A DNA stretch of 64,000 bases, from positions 611,574 through 675,573 of the forward strand of contig JAVSML010025216.1 of the NCBI GenBank assembly GCA_038503035.1. Reading direction: 5' to 3'. Position numbers and translations under genes: made by a program. Below are positions 34,676 to 46,416 of the stretch, in pieces; the stretch's first letter is position 1; the number at the start of each line of letters is the position of its first letter. The notes beneath the pieces were generated by a model. It worked only from the letters and a program-made list of their open reading frames with translations. It searched no databases and was not told the origin of the DNA. The DNA comes from Crocodylus rhombifer (Eukaryota > Chordata > Crocodylia > Crocodylidae).

Positions 34676-35115
34676 CAGGATGAGCCCAGCTGGAGCGTCA
34701 GGGGCTCAGTTGCACTTTTCCCCTACTTGCGCTGGTCAGTCCCGAGCGGCACGTGGCTCCACTGCCACTTCTGCTGACTGACACCAACCCAGGTGGGTCT
34801 GTCCCATCCGGAGCAGCATGCAGCTGAAGCTGGCTTCCCACATGCTACTGGGGATGGGAGGAGCCCAGCCGGGTCAGCACCAGCCAGCGGAAGTGGCGGC
34901 AAAGCCACGTCCCGCTCGGGACTGACTGGCGCAGGCAGGGGGAAAATGCAGCTCAGCCCCTGCCGCTCCAGCTGGGCTCTTCCTGTCCTGAGCAGCACAT
35001 GGCTCCACTGCCACTTCTGCTGGCCAGTGCAAACCTGGTTGGGGTCCTCCACGGACTGGATGAAATGGCCTGGCAGGCCAGATGCAGCCCACAGGCCATA
35101 TTTTCCCTGCTCCTG
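34676..35115. mobile_element. GC-rich foldback hAT-like element
   Basis: Inverted arms lie at 34686-34783 (GCCCAGCTGGAGCGTCAGGG ... GCCACTTCTGCTG) and 34885-34978 (CAGCGGAAGTGGCGG ... CCGCTCCAGCTGGGC). A third, direct copy of half an arm is at 34988-35040 (GAGCAGCACATGGCTCCACT). The right end reads TTTTCCCTGCTCCTG, preceded by GGCCATA and GGCCAGATGCAGCCC, as in the CAGGGGTGGGCAAAATATGGCC family. The left terminus and target duplication are uncertain. Confidence 0.65.
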
Positions 35116-35329
35116 CTGTAAAATCTATAGTGGCAACAATTCACTGACATGTGATAAGGGCCAGCATGAATCATGATATTGTGATGGTTTTGTCTCATAA
35201 ATGGACTCTAATTTACACCACTAAAAGTGTGAAACAATATCTAATGAACACCCTCCTTGATTGCTGCTGTTGACCAGAATCTGCCACAGCCACCAAACAA
35301 GGACTGCTAGATTTATCATGCGTTTGTCA

Positions 35330-36310
35330 AGACCATCTCCAAGGCCAAGCACAGATGGTCAAAAACCCCAAGGAAGAATTGATTCAATCTAGGCAGTTTC
35401 CTCTATGCTGTGTAGATTGAACTGATAACCAACTGCACTAACATTCAGTTTTCAACTGGGAAAGTGCAGGGAGAGGCCTGCACTGACCCAGGCCAGTAGG
35501 TAGGGTACCCTAGAGCATATTTCCCAGCCTGCTGGACATTTGCAAGCCTAGCTCCATCCCCTGCTGCCCACTCTCAGGGGGTTGAGGAGCCCCCTGTCCA
35601 GGTGCTGGCCTACCTCCAGGAGCCTCCCCCTTGGGGGGTTTCCCCCCAGCCCAGGCAGCCCTGGGGAGCTGAGGGGATTCCTGCCCCCTTCCCCACCTGC
35701 TGATTGCTTCAGCCGCTGCCACAGGAGGGAGGGAGAAGGGAGTCCTTCAGGCCAGTTGCAGACCAGCATGAGGGCACTGGAGCATCCCTGCTTTGGGTGG
35801 GCTTCCCTCCACCCCAGCCTGGGGCAGCCCCAGGGACCTAAGGGGAATTCTTCCCCTCCCAAGCCCCACAGCTGCTTGACTTAGCTGCTGTGAGTCTCAG
35901 GGACAGCCCAGGGCAGCCTTGGGGAGTGGAAGAGAGTTCTCCCACTGCCCCACAGCTGCTTTTGCCTTCAGGCTGCTGTAAGTCTGAGCTGAGGCAGGAA
36001 GCAGGTTAGGGAGTAGAGGGATGGGGCAGTCCCTGCTCTGCTGGAGCAGATAGCCCAGCCCAGGGCTGCAAAGCATCCTGGGATGTGAGTTAACTGGGAA
36101 GGGATCTGAGACAGAAGTTCTATATATCAGTTGGGCCTAAATCAGTTGAATCTGATACTACATCCATCCAGGTTTATCTTAAACTGGTTTTGGCCATTTT
36201 GAAAGTGATTTGTGTGCACTGAACTACTCTTCTGTTACAAGTTTAAACCGGTTTCCAAACACTTAAACTGGTTTGTGTGCAACTTCTGTCCCTAGCCCAA
36301 GTGTCCACAC
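35330..36310. repeat. GC-rich interspersed repeat with three imperfect internal units
   Basis: Three related segments at about 35648-35728, 35818-35905 and 35909-35996 share the order CCCAGGCAGCC-CTGGGGAG, a CCCCxCCCC stretch, CACAGCTGCTT and GCTGCTGTRAGTCT. The edges are AT-rich with AACCGGTTT and AACTGGTTT motifs (36240-36275). Non-coding. Element ends are not defined. Confidence 0.45.
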
Positions 36311-37425
36311 TCAAGAATCAGATTGTCCAGTCCCGTCCTTTTTCACTCATCCCTTCTCCCTCAGCTTGAGTCCGTTCAGTTTTGTTTCTTAGATCTGGTT
36401 GACTTCATTCTCACTTCCACAATCTCATTTCCATTAGATTTCTGCCTTTACCTTCATGTACTCTACATCAATTTGAGCAAGGGTATTTACTAATTTACTT
36501 TGTGGACGATAGCTAAATTATCTTTGAACTCAATGACAGCCATGCTGCCTACTAAGTCCCGGTTTTGCTTTCCTTATTCCCTTTATTTATATAGCTAAAG
36601 AACCTATTTACTTTAATTTACTTTTTATGGTTTTAATTCCCTTTTGCAAAAGTCAGCTTGACTTCTGGCAATCACTGCTTTTATCCTTGTGTTGTTTGAC
36701 CTCTTGGGCATAGCTTTCTTTGCTGATTAGTCCCATTTTCCAATCCTTTTACAGCTTTCTGCTTATTCCCAATATCTTTTGGTACAGACAGTCATCTAAT
36801 TAGGTCTAGAGTCTTTCTCCATCAAGTTTTTCCTCTTGCTTAGGATACAGATTTCAAATGAAGATTTCATGCCACCTCTGCATTCAGCCCAAGCTGTGGT
36901 GTATATATGTATATTGACCTGCTGTTCAATTCGCTGTTGTGTATTTGCTGTTTCTTTTATGCTGTTTATAGAGGTTTGATCATTAAAGTTTGGATACAAC
37001 TTCCTGAGTTATCCTTTTTTTTTCTTTTTCCCAATTACTTGCATATATGTCACTGATTGCATGTTAAAGCCAACTGGTTATTTCAATAGGTTTTTTTTCT
37101 TATCCAAAAGTAGTAGTAAAACCTTTGTTTCCTGTCCATAAATGCGAAGACTGAAATGTAAATGGGTCATAATGGTGAAATTAACTATGTGCCAAGTTTC
37201 ATAGTCTTGCTAATAGTGGAACTGCCTGTTAGGGAAAGGTATGTCCTCTTCTCTTTTCTGGATGATGTCAAGGAGTGGAATACACAGATTATACCTGCTT
37301 GTGGTGTTGCTTGTGGATTACCAAACTCCAAAGCTTTCCTGCAGGTGTGTTGGCTGCAGGACCATGGGAGAAAATCTATAGGCATTAATGATACTGGTGC
37401 CATGGTGAAAGTCTGATTGAGTAGC
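36311..37425. other. AT-rich unique sequence
   Basis: No gene or repeat is recognised in this 1.1-kb interval. Confidence 0.4.
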
Positions 37426-37433
37426 ATCTAGCA

Positions 37434-37619
37434 TAGAGACAGGCAATTATTTCAGGTGGAAGGCTGCTTACAGAGTTTTGGCAAGCCATCAAGGGCCACA
37501 TGACAGGCAGCCAGGGGCAGATGTATATTAATTTTCTCAATTTTTTAGGGGCCTTGCGGGGCAGATAGAATGGCCTGGTGGGCCGCATGTGGCCCACGGG
37601 CCACATTTTGCCCACCCTG
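37434..37619 (-). mobile_element. short hAT-type MITE, complete
   Basis: A 186-bp copy of the 499-685 element, with TTTGGCAAGCCATCAAGGGC, GACAGGCAGCC, TATTAATTTTCTCAATTTTT and GCCACATTTTGCCCACCCTG in the same order. It is flanked by a perfect 8-bp duplication ATCTAGCA (37426-37433 and 37620-37627). Confidence 0.92.
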
Positions 37620-37964
37620 ATCTAGCATGGTCAGAATAGGGATCAGTACCAGATAGCAAGTCTCTTTTCCTGTTCTTCCCATTCTTCCTTCCCTCTCTTT
37701 GATATTCCAGGTGCTTGTCTCAGCTGTGTGCTGTGTAAGATAACAGACCTTCCCTCCCTCTCTAATAAGAAGTTAAACTTCATTTTCTGGCCTAATCAAA
37801 CTGCCTTTGTTTAGGATTATAGGAAAGTTATATCCCTATTGTATAATGTGTTTCTATACCTATTCATTCCAGTAGCTGCTCATATGTTTGTGCTATAATA
37901 AACCTTACCTATCTGTACTAGATGAAGCAGCAAAGTCTAGAGTTTGCCCTTCACCCCATTCCCT

Positions 37965-38040
37965 TTATGTGCCAGGCTGGATGGATATGGCTTTGTGGGC
38001 TTGGTGGTATGGCTCTGCGGGCTGGATCTTTGACACCCTG
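37965..38040. mobile_element. hAT-type right-end fragment
   Basis: GCGGGCTGGATCTTTGACAC followed by CCTG is a hAT-type terminus (inverse CAGGGTGTCAAAGATCCAGC). The left limit is unclear. Confidence 0.5.
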
Positions 38041-38416
38041 GTTCACGTGGTTGGCCAGGAGAGTGACCATTATTCCACACAATATTAAATCTCAGGGCTT
38101 GTTTTCAAGTACTGTACTATCTAGTAACTCTTATTACCTAGGGAGTCCATACAACTAAGTGTATCTAGTTTCTGCATCCAATTGGTGGTAGTTGTCACGG
38201 GCAGTTTTATAGATGCCAATGTTAGTTTGCCATTTACTGAGCCAAAATACATCTGGAATATTAGCAGTTCAGCTCTGTAGAGATATGGTATAGTATTTAT
38301 AGCAGGGGAGTTCTTTTGGGTTTATTTTTAATTTGGACAATTTAAAAATGTTGCCTTAGTACAGTGAGCACAATCTAAGAATATAGTAGGTTGGAATTTT
38401 CACTACTTTCTGAATT

Positions 38417-38822
38417 GGTGGTGCCCAACTTTTTTGTCCTTTGGGTCAAATGGGTAGTGGCAGGTTCTTCTCTAGGCCATATCCAGCTGCTGGTAGATCA
38501 GATCTGGCCTATAGGGTGGGCACAGCTGGGGCCTGATCTGGCCATGTGACATGGGACTCACCTAGCATGTGGGGTAGGTGCAGCTACTGTCTGGTCCAGC
38601 TGTGTGGTAGCAGCCCAGGGCCTGATCTGGCTGCTCAGCAGTGGCCGGGCCTTGATCTGGCCATGTGGGGTTGGAAGTTTGACAGTAGGGGACGGTAGCT
38701 TTGTTAATTGTCACCTTTCCCTTGCCATCAAATTTCCCAACCTGTGGGGAGCCCCCTGGGCCAGACGCCATAACTCCCTGGGCTAGATTTGGCCTACAGG
38801 CTGGGGGGTTGAGCAGCCCTGT
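38417..38822. mobile_element. hAT-type non-autonomous element, 406 bp
   Basis: The left end GGTGGTGCCCAACTTTTTTG and the right end GGGTTGAGCAGCCCTGT are inverse counterparts. The flanking duplication is TCTGAATT (38409-38416) and TCTAAATT (38823-38830), 7 of 8. The body has repeated CTGATCTGGCC and ATCTGGCCATGTG phrases, shared with 59216-59460 and 39518-40160. Confidence 0.82.
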
Positions 38823-38830
38823 TCTAAATT

Positions 38831-39509
38831 CTTTAGTTTTGGGGTTAAGATTTGTGCTATAATGGTTTAATGTCACTCATCTTTTAGAGCAGAGAATGAA
38901 TTCTGTAGTCTTTAGATATGTTTGAATGCTGTCATTCTGTTTATTGTAGATGATGGATTTTAAAATGGATGGAAAAATCCAACCTGTAACAAGTGCCATT
39001 TTCTGGAGTGCAAGCATGCTCTGTGCGTGCTCTTTCCTTGCACAGCTGTGTCAGTTGTGCTCCTGTGTTCTGTGGTGCAGTTCCCTAGTTATGTGGTATA
39101 ACCTAAAAGCGGGAGTGTGTCAAATTAGACAGAATTCTCTGTTCTTTTGAATGCTTTGTACTTCACACAGTAACAGATAATCATAGGGAATAAATTGTGC
39201 TACACTGTATAATTAAGCTATACAATTTTCGTTTTCTTCTCTCTCCCAAATTAATAGCCCTTGCTACAATAATACATTCAGGCCAGGGTGCATATTAATA
39301 TTGTATTTTATGTATCTTAAGATAGCAAGGTTTGTGCTGAGCGTGACAAAATTTATTAAAGAAGTTGTAAAAATATAACATGCTGTTAAGCGATAGAGGG
39401 GGTGACTAATAATGAATTCCTGGAAAAAACTGTAATCCTTTCATTTAATTCTGGGTATGGCATTAAATATGAAGTGGCTAAAATGGCATTAATAGGCACT
39501 GTGCAGTCA
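38831..39509. other. AT-rich unique sequence
   Basis: No gene or repeat is recognised. Confidence 0.4.
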
Positions 39510-39517
39510 CTTTACAG

Positions 39518-40160
39518 CAGGGGTGTAAAACATCTGGCCCCTAATGCTCCCTCTGGGTCAAATCAAACTCACACAGAGCACTGTGTGCAGCTGTCGCACA
39601 GGGCTAGTCTGTAGGCCAGATCAGACTCACAGACCTTCTCCTCCCCTAGTGTACCCCATCTGGTGGCTTCTCCAGCCAGGCCGGGATCCGCACTGTGCAG
39701 CATGGATCCTAAAGTGGTTGGAATGGGTACTGCATGCAGCATAGTCCAGCTGTACCACATGTGGCGCCTGCTCTGAGACATGCTGTCTATGGTACTAATC
39801 CAGCTGGCCCAGAACCCACTCTGCATGCAGCATTCACAGGAACTACATGCAGTGTGTGTCCCAGACTAGCTGGAGCAGGCACCGTGTGCAGAGCAGCCCC
39901 TGGAGATGCCAAGGCAGGTGCCACTTGCATCATGGCTGTTGCTTCAGCCAGACTGTGCCACACACACTGCCTGTTTTGGCTGTTTCAGAATCTGCTCTGC
40001 AGGTAGCATGGGTCTCAAACTAGCTAGACCAGGTGCTGGGTCATGTATGCAGGGGAAGTGGGAGAGGGGAACAGGAGGGGTCCATGGGCTTGATCTGGCC
40101 TGCAGATCAGTCCTGTATCATTAATCCACCCCAGAGAGCCAAATTAGTTTGACACTACCG
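39518..40160. mobile_element. hAT-type non-autonomous element, 643 bp
   Basis: It starts CAGGGGTGTAAAACATCTGG and ends TTAGTTTGACACTACCG, whose inverse resembles the left end. The flanks CTTTACAG (39510-39517) and CTTTATGG (40161-40168) agree at 6 of 8 positions. The body contains degenerate units around GCATGCAGCAT and CCAGCTG. The frames seen here are short and compositional. Confidence 0.75.
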
Positions 40161-40365
40161 CTTTATGGTATTTTTCAACATATTATAATCTCTAAATTTA
40201 TTATTGTGAAGATTAGACTTGTTTTAAAATGTGAATTTAATAACATTTTTGATGGAGCAACTGTTTAAAACCTAGTCCTGACTTATTTTATATATCTAGG
40301 AGAACAGTTTTATCCCCTTAGTGGTTTGCAGGGGTCTTTTCAGCTAAGGAGGAACTGATTAGAAG

Positions 40366-40452
40366 TAGAGGTGCACTGATATATTGGTCCATATTGGATC
40401 AGCACCAATAAAAAGAAAATTGATGTTATTAGCAATTATCAGTGCACCCCTA
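40366..40452. mobile_element. 87-bp minimal hAT-type MITE
   Basis: Terminal inverted repeats of 16 bp (TAGAGGTGCACTGATA and the inverse of TATCAGTGCACCCCTA, one mismatch), flanked by ATTAGAAG (40358-40365) and ATTAAAAG (40453-40460), 7 of 8. Only about 55 bp lies between the repeats, including CCATATTGGATCAGCACCAA. The same inner string occurs at 51896-51915. Confidence 0.88.
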
Positions 40453-40460
40453 ATTAAAAG

Positions 40461-41199
40461 GAAGATGACAATATTTTGTCTGACGAGAGAAGCAGGGTAC
40501 CAATGGAATTCAAGTGCTTTGTGGGCTGCATTTGTACCTTGTTCACTATGTGTAATTTAACAGGGATACATTTCTAGTCCAGAAGAATGAAACAGTGAAA
40601 TGGTAATCCAAATGATGGTTTGTGCCAGCTCAGTCTGGGGGAAGCCAGGAATTTAACGTTTGGAAATACTTCCTTTCTGGAGTAATTTATAGTAAACTCT
40701 TACCATTAATATACTAAAACTCAAGGAAGGAGGAGAGAGATTTTGAGACTTAACTTTTAACTATATCCTTTAAGGTGGTAGACAGACGCAACATTTGAAT
40801 TACTTTGAATGCCTTTGAAGAGCTTTAAAAGGCAAGCAGACAGACGCACATGTTCTATGAGAGTGCTCCCAAAATAACCGTGAATAAAACAGCAGCTATT
40901 TGGAAACGCTTAGTTTTGAAGCCCTTCCAATTATGCCTTCCTGCTCTATGGAATGAGATGGGGGTTACTTGGTCCTCCTGCACCACACAGGGCACTGACA
41001 GATGTGCAGCTCCATGCTGTAACTCCTGGCACTTCACAAAGTACCATGAGTTAGAGCAACCCTCCCCACAAGCCGACACACTTTTGTTGTTGGGTTGGGG
41101 GTGGTGGGGGATTGAGCTCCACTTTGGAGTTGATCCAGAAGGAGCTGCCTGTTTGCAGCCTCTCTCCTGTAGCCCTTGCCTCCCCCTCCCGCTGTGGTG
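40461..41199. other. mixed unique sequence
   Basis: AT-rich to 40990, then progressively GC-rich. The 204-codon frame 40850-41464 crosses into the foldback and has no domain signature. Confidence 0.35.
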
Positions 41200-41214
41200 C
41201 TGTCTGCAGGATGA

Positions 41215-41392
41215 GAAGGGAGGTGAGGGAGCTCCAGGCTGGGGTTTGCTCAGCCTGAACCGGAGGGATGGGGGCACAAACAGTGTGCATTGGAATCCCC
41301 CCCAGTGCAGGAGGCTCCAATCCACGCACCACCCCTTCCCTCCACCCCCTCCAGCTCACGCTGGGCAAACCCCAGCCAAGAGCTCCCTCCCC
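41215..41392. repeat. GC-rich foldback
   Basis: The left arm, about 41226-41295 (GAGGGAGCTCCAGGCTGGGG, TTTGCTCAGC, GGAGGG, GTGYATTGGA), pairs with the inverse of 41318-41390 (CCAATCCACGC ... CTGGGCAAACCCCAGCC, GAGCTCCCTC). The arms are separated by about 22 nt. Weaker pairing may extend to 41200-41415. Confidence 0.75.
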
Positions 41393-42889
41393 TCCTTCCC
41401 CCAGCCCTGTTCCTGTGCAGGAACAAATAAGTTAATGACTCTGCTGTGGAGTACCTTCATCTGAACCTTCTTTACGTGAGGGTTAATTTGTCATGCAATC
41501 AGGCACTTTTAAAGCACTCTGCAGCCACGTCCTTGTGCCAGGGCATAGCTATAGAACACTTACAAGGAGCTGATCACATGATAAATGTCACTTCTGTCAG
41601 CTCCCGCAGTGCTCTTCTTCCCTCCAAATGATTTCTTACACAGCTCTCTACCTCCAGAACTTAGAGCCTGGAGGCCAAGCACACAAGAGACCACTCATTG
41701 GTTCTTTGCCCTGGTTTCCTCTGCTCTGGCTCCCAGGAGGAGTGGGAGTGGAGCCAAAGATCAAGCAAACCCCACTGGTGCTCCAAGCTGCATGTCATTG
41801 CAGTGGATTTTGAAGTACTACAGTGGGAGGCTGCATGGCCTGAAGTGCTCCATGTTGAAGCAGAATTGAGAGTGCTCCAAATGTATCTCTGTCTAAGGCT
41901 TAATTTTTTATGGTGATAGCGTCAAATTAATAAACTTTATTCAGTTTAAAGAGCAAGCAAGAATTGGCACTGCCACTTACAAAAAAAAAGAACCAGGCAA
42001 GAGTAGATTCCTAAAGATTGGGGCAGGTAGGTACTATGTAGAAGGGGGTGAAAAACAGTGATGAAGCTTTGCTGGGAAATGCTCTACAACTCTTGTAAAT
42101 CTAGTATCTTAACCTGGGGAAAGGGTTTAAATGAAGGTTTAAAATATCTACCGAATGTATTAACTCCACTGAAAAGAGAAGAGCTTCTTTTCATTCACTT
42201 ACTAGAATAAGGACACCTGTAAATGGAAGATGTTTAATTTTGTGTGTGTATTAGAAAATTATGCTCTGAACAGGTGTTAAATAACAATGTTCATTATGTC
42301 ACAACTTAAATAGTTTGCTAGAGGAAGAACATTGTTTCTTCATGTAGCTAGCAAGTACTTGACAAAGCTTCTCTCTGACAGCCATTTATGTGACTTGCAA
42401 CAAATACTCCTTTTTAATACTTTTTCCCCTAGCTATTAATATTTTTCAGAGCTGTTTTGTTGCAGCTAAAATGAACGTCACCTTTTCAAAAAGCCTGTAT
42501 CAGCACTTCAGCAGTAAGAAACAAGTGGGGAGCTCTTACAGTTTATGGAAACAAGGACTAAAACATCTTTATTTGGAGATGCCTCCGATTATTCGAACTC
42601 TCGCAAGTAACACTTAATGCTCCTCAGCTTTTTAATTTTAGGCTATAAAAACATAATTTGGTAGGAGGAAATGACTTTTGTATGGCACCTGGCACTAGTA
42701 TAGCATGTGGAGCTTCCCTCCCCACTCCATTTCTATAGACAGATGTAATCTGGCGTAAAGGAACGTACTTGACAAAGTTATCATTTAATGGCAGTTCAAC
42801 ACTTCTAAGCGACTCAAATGAGAATAGTGTAGCCGAGGTGAGAACAGAGATGATTAGGCAGATGGTAGAAGGTAGGGCATGGTGACACG

Positions 42890-43065
42890 TTGAAGACCTG
42901 TTTCAGAGAGGCATGAGGTTTTGTAGGCCACAGTGTGCTTTGTCAGGTACTCAGAATTCTTCTCATGTGACAAAATAGGTTGTTGCTTATGAAAGCTCAT
43001 ATCTGAACTGTCCTCATACCTGAACTGTCAGCCGCCTTTGAGGTGCCACCTTGCTCTGCCTTCAG
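42890..43065 (+). repeat. old interspersed repeat fragment
   Basis: GAAGACCTGTTTCAGAGAGG, GCTTATGAAAGCTCATATCT and GAGGTGCCACCTTGCTCTGC recall the widespread amniote repeat type with CACGAAAGCTTATG and AAGGTGCCAC. Family not assigned. Confidence 0.45.
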
Positions 43066-44720
43066 CCCATAGCCGAGATGGTAATCAGGAGTCAGTATCG
43101 GTATGGAGGCAGGAATTATATGGGCTTGAAACCTGAACTGTTCTCATTTTGAAAGTGGTTCTTCTCGGTTTGGGTGCTAACACTTTTACAGAAGCTTGAA
43201 TCTTCAATATCCATAACGTGTCATTTGCTGGATAAATGAAGAACATGACTCCAGATCTATCAACTGGGCTCCTTTCACAAGTACTGTGCTGGCTTAAAGA
43301 GAAATCAGAGTGGTACAGGGCTGAGAATTTTTAAGCAAGTTGTCTTTTCTAAATCTCTTTCCTCTTTTAAAGCAGTCAGTACAAGCACTAGTATCACTAA
43401 AAAATGGAATCATCAACCTGCCGTGAAACACTTGACGCGGAGTCACCTGCATGACTGCTTAAGTTGTGTGTTCTGTGACAGGCGAGATCTCATTTGTTAG
43501 GATTTTTTTTCATTTAGTTTTAAGTGATTGTTTTAAAAAGTAATGTTATTCAGTCCTACAGAGCAATGCATATGCGTGTTGTAGTGTTACTTGTCTGTTC
43601 CAAATTGCACTTGTGATGTCTTTAAAGCGTGAATGTATATTTCAATTCTTTGGTTTCTTGTAGCTGTGGCAGCTATGACAAATAGCATTTGTACCTCTAT
43701 CTCAGTTTCTGGACTTCGGAATTTACCCTGGAAATCCCACCTTTACTAAGTTTTTAGACTTCATCTTCATTCTAATTATCAAATTTATGGTATTACTTGA
43801 ATCCAAGAATAGGTACCCCACTGCTTAACATAGTGGTGGAGGGGGAAATGCCTCATCTTGGATTCAGTTACAAGTGGGCAAGGGGAGGGGTCAGACAGCT
43901 GCTGTGTCTCGGACTCTGGCTTTATAATAGGTAGCCACAGCCCCTCCCCTCCCCCAACCACTTTGAGTCAATTGGATGAGTAATGTGGAGTGCAAGGTTT
44001 AAAAAAGGAAAATGTATTCAGGGAAGAATGTCAAGACACGTGGGATCCATGATTGAAAGAGACTTCAATAGATTAGTGTATAACATTGCATCAAAAGAGA
44101 GCTAAAGGAAAATAGTAAAATTAATACCTCACTTTTGCTTTGCAGCCAAAGAAGTCCTGAAATGTTTTTATAAATATACACCAGGAATATCATATCTTGC
44201 TCTAAGTGGACATCTCATTAGGGAAGCAACCCATTGGGTTGGAATTGTGAACATATTTTTCAACCAAATGTCTATGCAGTGTCCTTGATGTATGTAATAG
44301 TACTTACTTACAGCAGCTCACCCATATATTTCATTCTCTTCAAAGGAATAATTCAGTTTTCTTTAAATAGCTGAAATTGTTGACAAGGGTAGACAGGTGT
44401 CTTTATGATGGCTTTTGAGTCAGGGCAAAACCACAAATTTTATAGGCTTCTGAACACCTATCAGGAGGTTGCAGCTGCTTGTGTTTTCAGTTTTGGGGCA
44501 GATTTGAACCAATGACCTAGACAAGACTGTACTTTTTATTACAGATCCCCCTGAGTCATCCACTCCCCTCAAACTATCAGTTTTATAAATGCTTTCTACT
44601 TCCATAGATTCCACTGTTTGTTTCCCAAGTATGTTTCAAAATACTGTAGTAATCTAAATCTAAATTACTGTCAAGGAGAAAAGTATAACGTGCTATGAAA
44701 CAAAATCAGCCAAACTGGTG

Positions 44721-44757
44721 CTTGTAGTATATATGCATGTAATATATGTACTACAAG
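44721..44757. repeat. AT-rich hairpin
   Basis: CTTGTAGTATATAT at 44721-44734 pairs with ATATGTACTACAAG at 44744-44757 with one mismatch across a 9-nt loop. Confidence 0.8.
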
Positions 44758-45861
44758 CAGGTAATATAAGAAATATTTAAAGTTGGCTTTTCCTAGCAGA
44801 GTTGGCTGTTAAAAATTAGTTTGCTGACTCTTCATATATAAATGAGTTTTTGTCCTTCACTTTTGTTAGTTGCCAGTTTCTACTAGAACCCTTTTTACAG
44901 GTGGTTAAATGTGTAAAGCCATTGTAAATATTTGCAATGGAATTTTGAGTATCCTTTTTTTTAAAACCAAAGTGCTTTTAAAATTTGCACATGTGGTTTC
45001 AGTTCAGATATAAAATCATCCGAATTAAGCTATTATTTACAGTATTTCAAAGCAGAAATCCAATAAATGGAATTACTTTATTACAAAACTGAACAAAGTA
45101 ATAATGTGTGATGCAGTAGACAGTAGCTGCTAAATAGAATTTCAGGTATAAAAATAATCCAAGAAGATTATTTCAGGTGAGGTCAATAGTGTCCTCAGAC
45201 TGAGCCTAGTAATGTCTTAAGGATAAGCTCTGTGGAAAAAGAAATAGCAGGCTGTAGTGAAAGTTCTCTTTGTCTTTAGCTAATATGTCAAAAAGCTGCA
45301 AGGGGTGGATTGGTGCCAATCTCTGATTATTTATTTCAGTCACTTCCTCTCTTCCTATTGCTTCTTGGAGAACACAGATGAATGGACGTCTGCATGCATC
45401 TTATAAAAACCCTTGTACTCAAATGCATCTTTGGTTATTATACTCAATCACCCACTATATAGGCTTAAATAAAGCATTGCATAAAAGTAATATTATAATG
45501 CAACCAAGAAAAGTTTTATATCTATTTTACCAGTGGTAAGAAGGCTGTTACTTGGAGTCGTACCCAATTAAGAATTTAACTGCCAACAAGTCAGGCATTG
45601 CAATGCCTAAATGTTATCCACCTGGACTCCAGAGAAAAATCTAAAATCTTGAGTGGGGCAGCTCATAATGGTGATCCCAAAACATCTAGTTCTAGGACTA
45701 GGGACCAGAGACCGGAACCACCCTCCCTTGTCTGAACTATTAAGCTAAAAAATCAAGTTCTTTGCTTGCTTGCTTTCTGACCCCATGAGTCTTGCAGAGT
45801 GCTGCAGAGTGGACCACTTTGCTGCAGAGTGATCCGGCTTCAGCAGGAAGAGTGGAGGGTG

Positions 45862-45990
45862 TCAATAACCTGGTGGTTCGAGCGTTTTCCTGGGAAGTGG
45901 GAAATGTTGGGTTTGAATCCTCTCAGGCTGAGGAGGACTGACATTTCTTGTGCAAGCACTTGAACTACAAGGCTGTAATATAGACCCTGG
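45862..45990 (+). repeat. tRNA-derived SINE
   Basis: An A-box-like ACCTGGTGGTTCGAGCG (45868-45884) and a B-box GGTTTGAATCC (45910-45920) lie at tRNA spacing. They are followed by a non-tRNA body (GAGGACTGACATTTCTTGTG...). There is no intact tRNA cloverleaf. Same general type as 24722-24785. Confidence 0.65.
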
Positions 45991-46212
45991 ACACCACACC
46001 TTGCTTTCAGTTGAAAAGCATGGCCAAAAGAGAACATGGAAGTTGACTGTCTGTGGTTGCTCAGTTTTATGACACTCAGCACTGTGTGCATGCATTAGGT
46101 ACATTCAAAGCATCCTTATCGGTTATCTGCTCTTTTACCTAGATGCTTACACCAGGGCAGTTTGGGGCACATGCAGATGTGCCCTGAATGATGCACATTA
46201 GAGTCACTAGAA

Positions 46213-46416
46213 CAGGGGTTTTCAACCTTTTTGAATCATTGTACCCCCCAGTAGCCGGATGCGGAGCAGTGTGCCCCCAGCCGCCAAGCAGGAGGAATGG
46301 GGGTGGGGAGGGTGTGGGATAGTGCGTGGCACAGAGGTCATGTAGGATAGTGAGTGGTGGCACTTTGTCCCTGCCTGCACATACCCCCTAGGGGTACCCC
46401 CAGTTGACAACCCCTG
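46213..46416. mobile_element. hAT-type MITE, 204 bp
   Basis: It starts CAGGGGTTTTCAACCTTTTT and ends GTTGACAACCCCTG, inverse counterparts. The flanking duplication is CACTAGAA (46205-46212) and CTCTAGAA (46417-46424), 7 of 8. It sits at the 5' edge of the CR1 copy and probably landed in or next to it. Confidence 0.88.

Larger units (their letters stand above)
41416..45860. other. long, mostly unique stretch
   Basis: No host gene could be supported. An old repeat fragment lies at 42890-43065 and a short AT hairpin at 44721-44757. A SINE-like phrase GGGCAGATTTGAACC is at about 44497-44511. The 75-codon frame at 42390-42617 is discussed under rejected items. Confidence 0.4.

Noticed and set aside
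40850..41464. 204-codon plus-strand frame
   Set aside because: Crosses the GC-rich foldback, with an overlapping 156-codon frame on the other strand. No domain.
42390..42617. 75-codon frame preceded by pyrimidine-rich TTTTTCCCCTAG and later TTTTGTTGCAG, considered as a terminal exon
   Set aside because: No protein family recognised, no upstream exon to pair with, and acceptor-like strings of this kind are frequent in AT-rich DNA.
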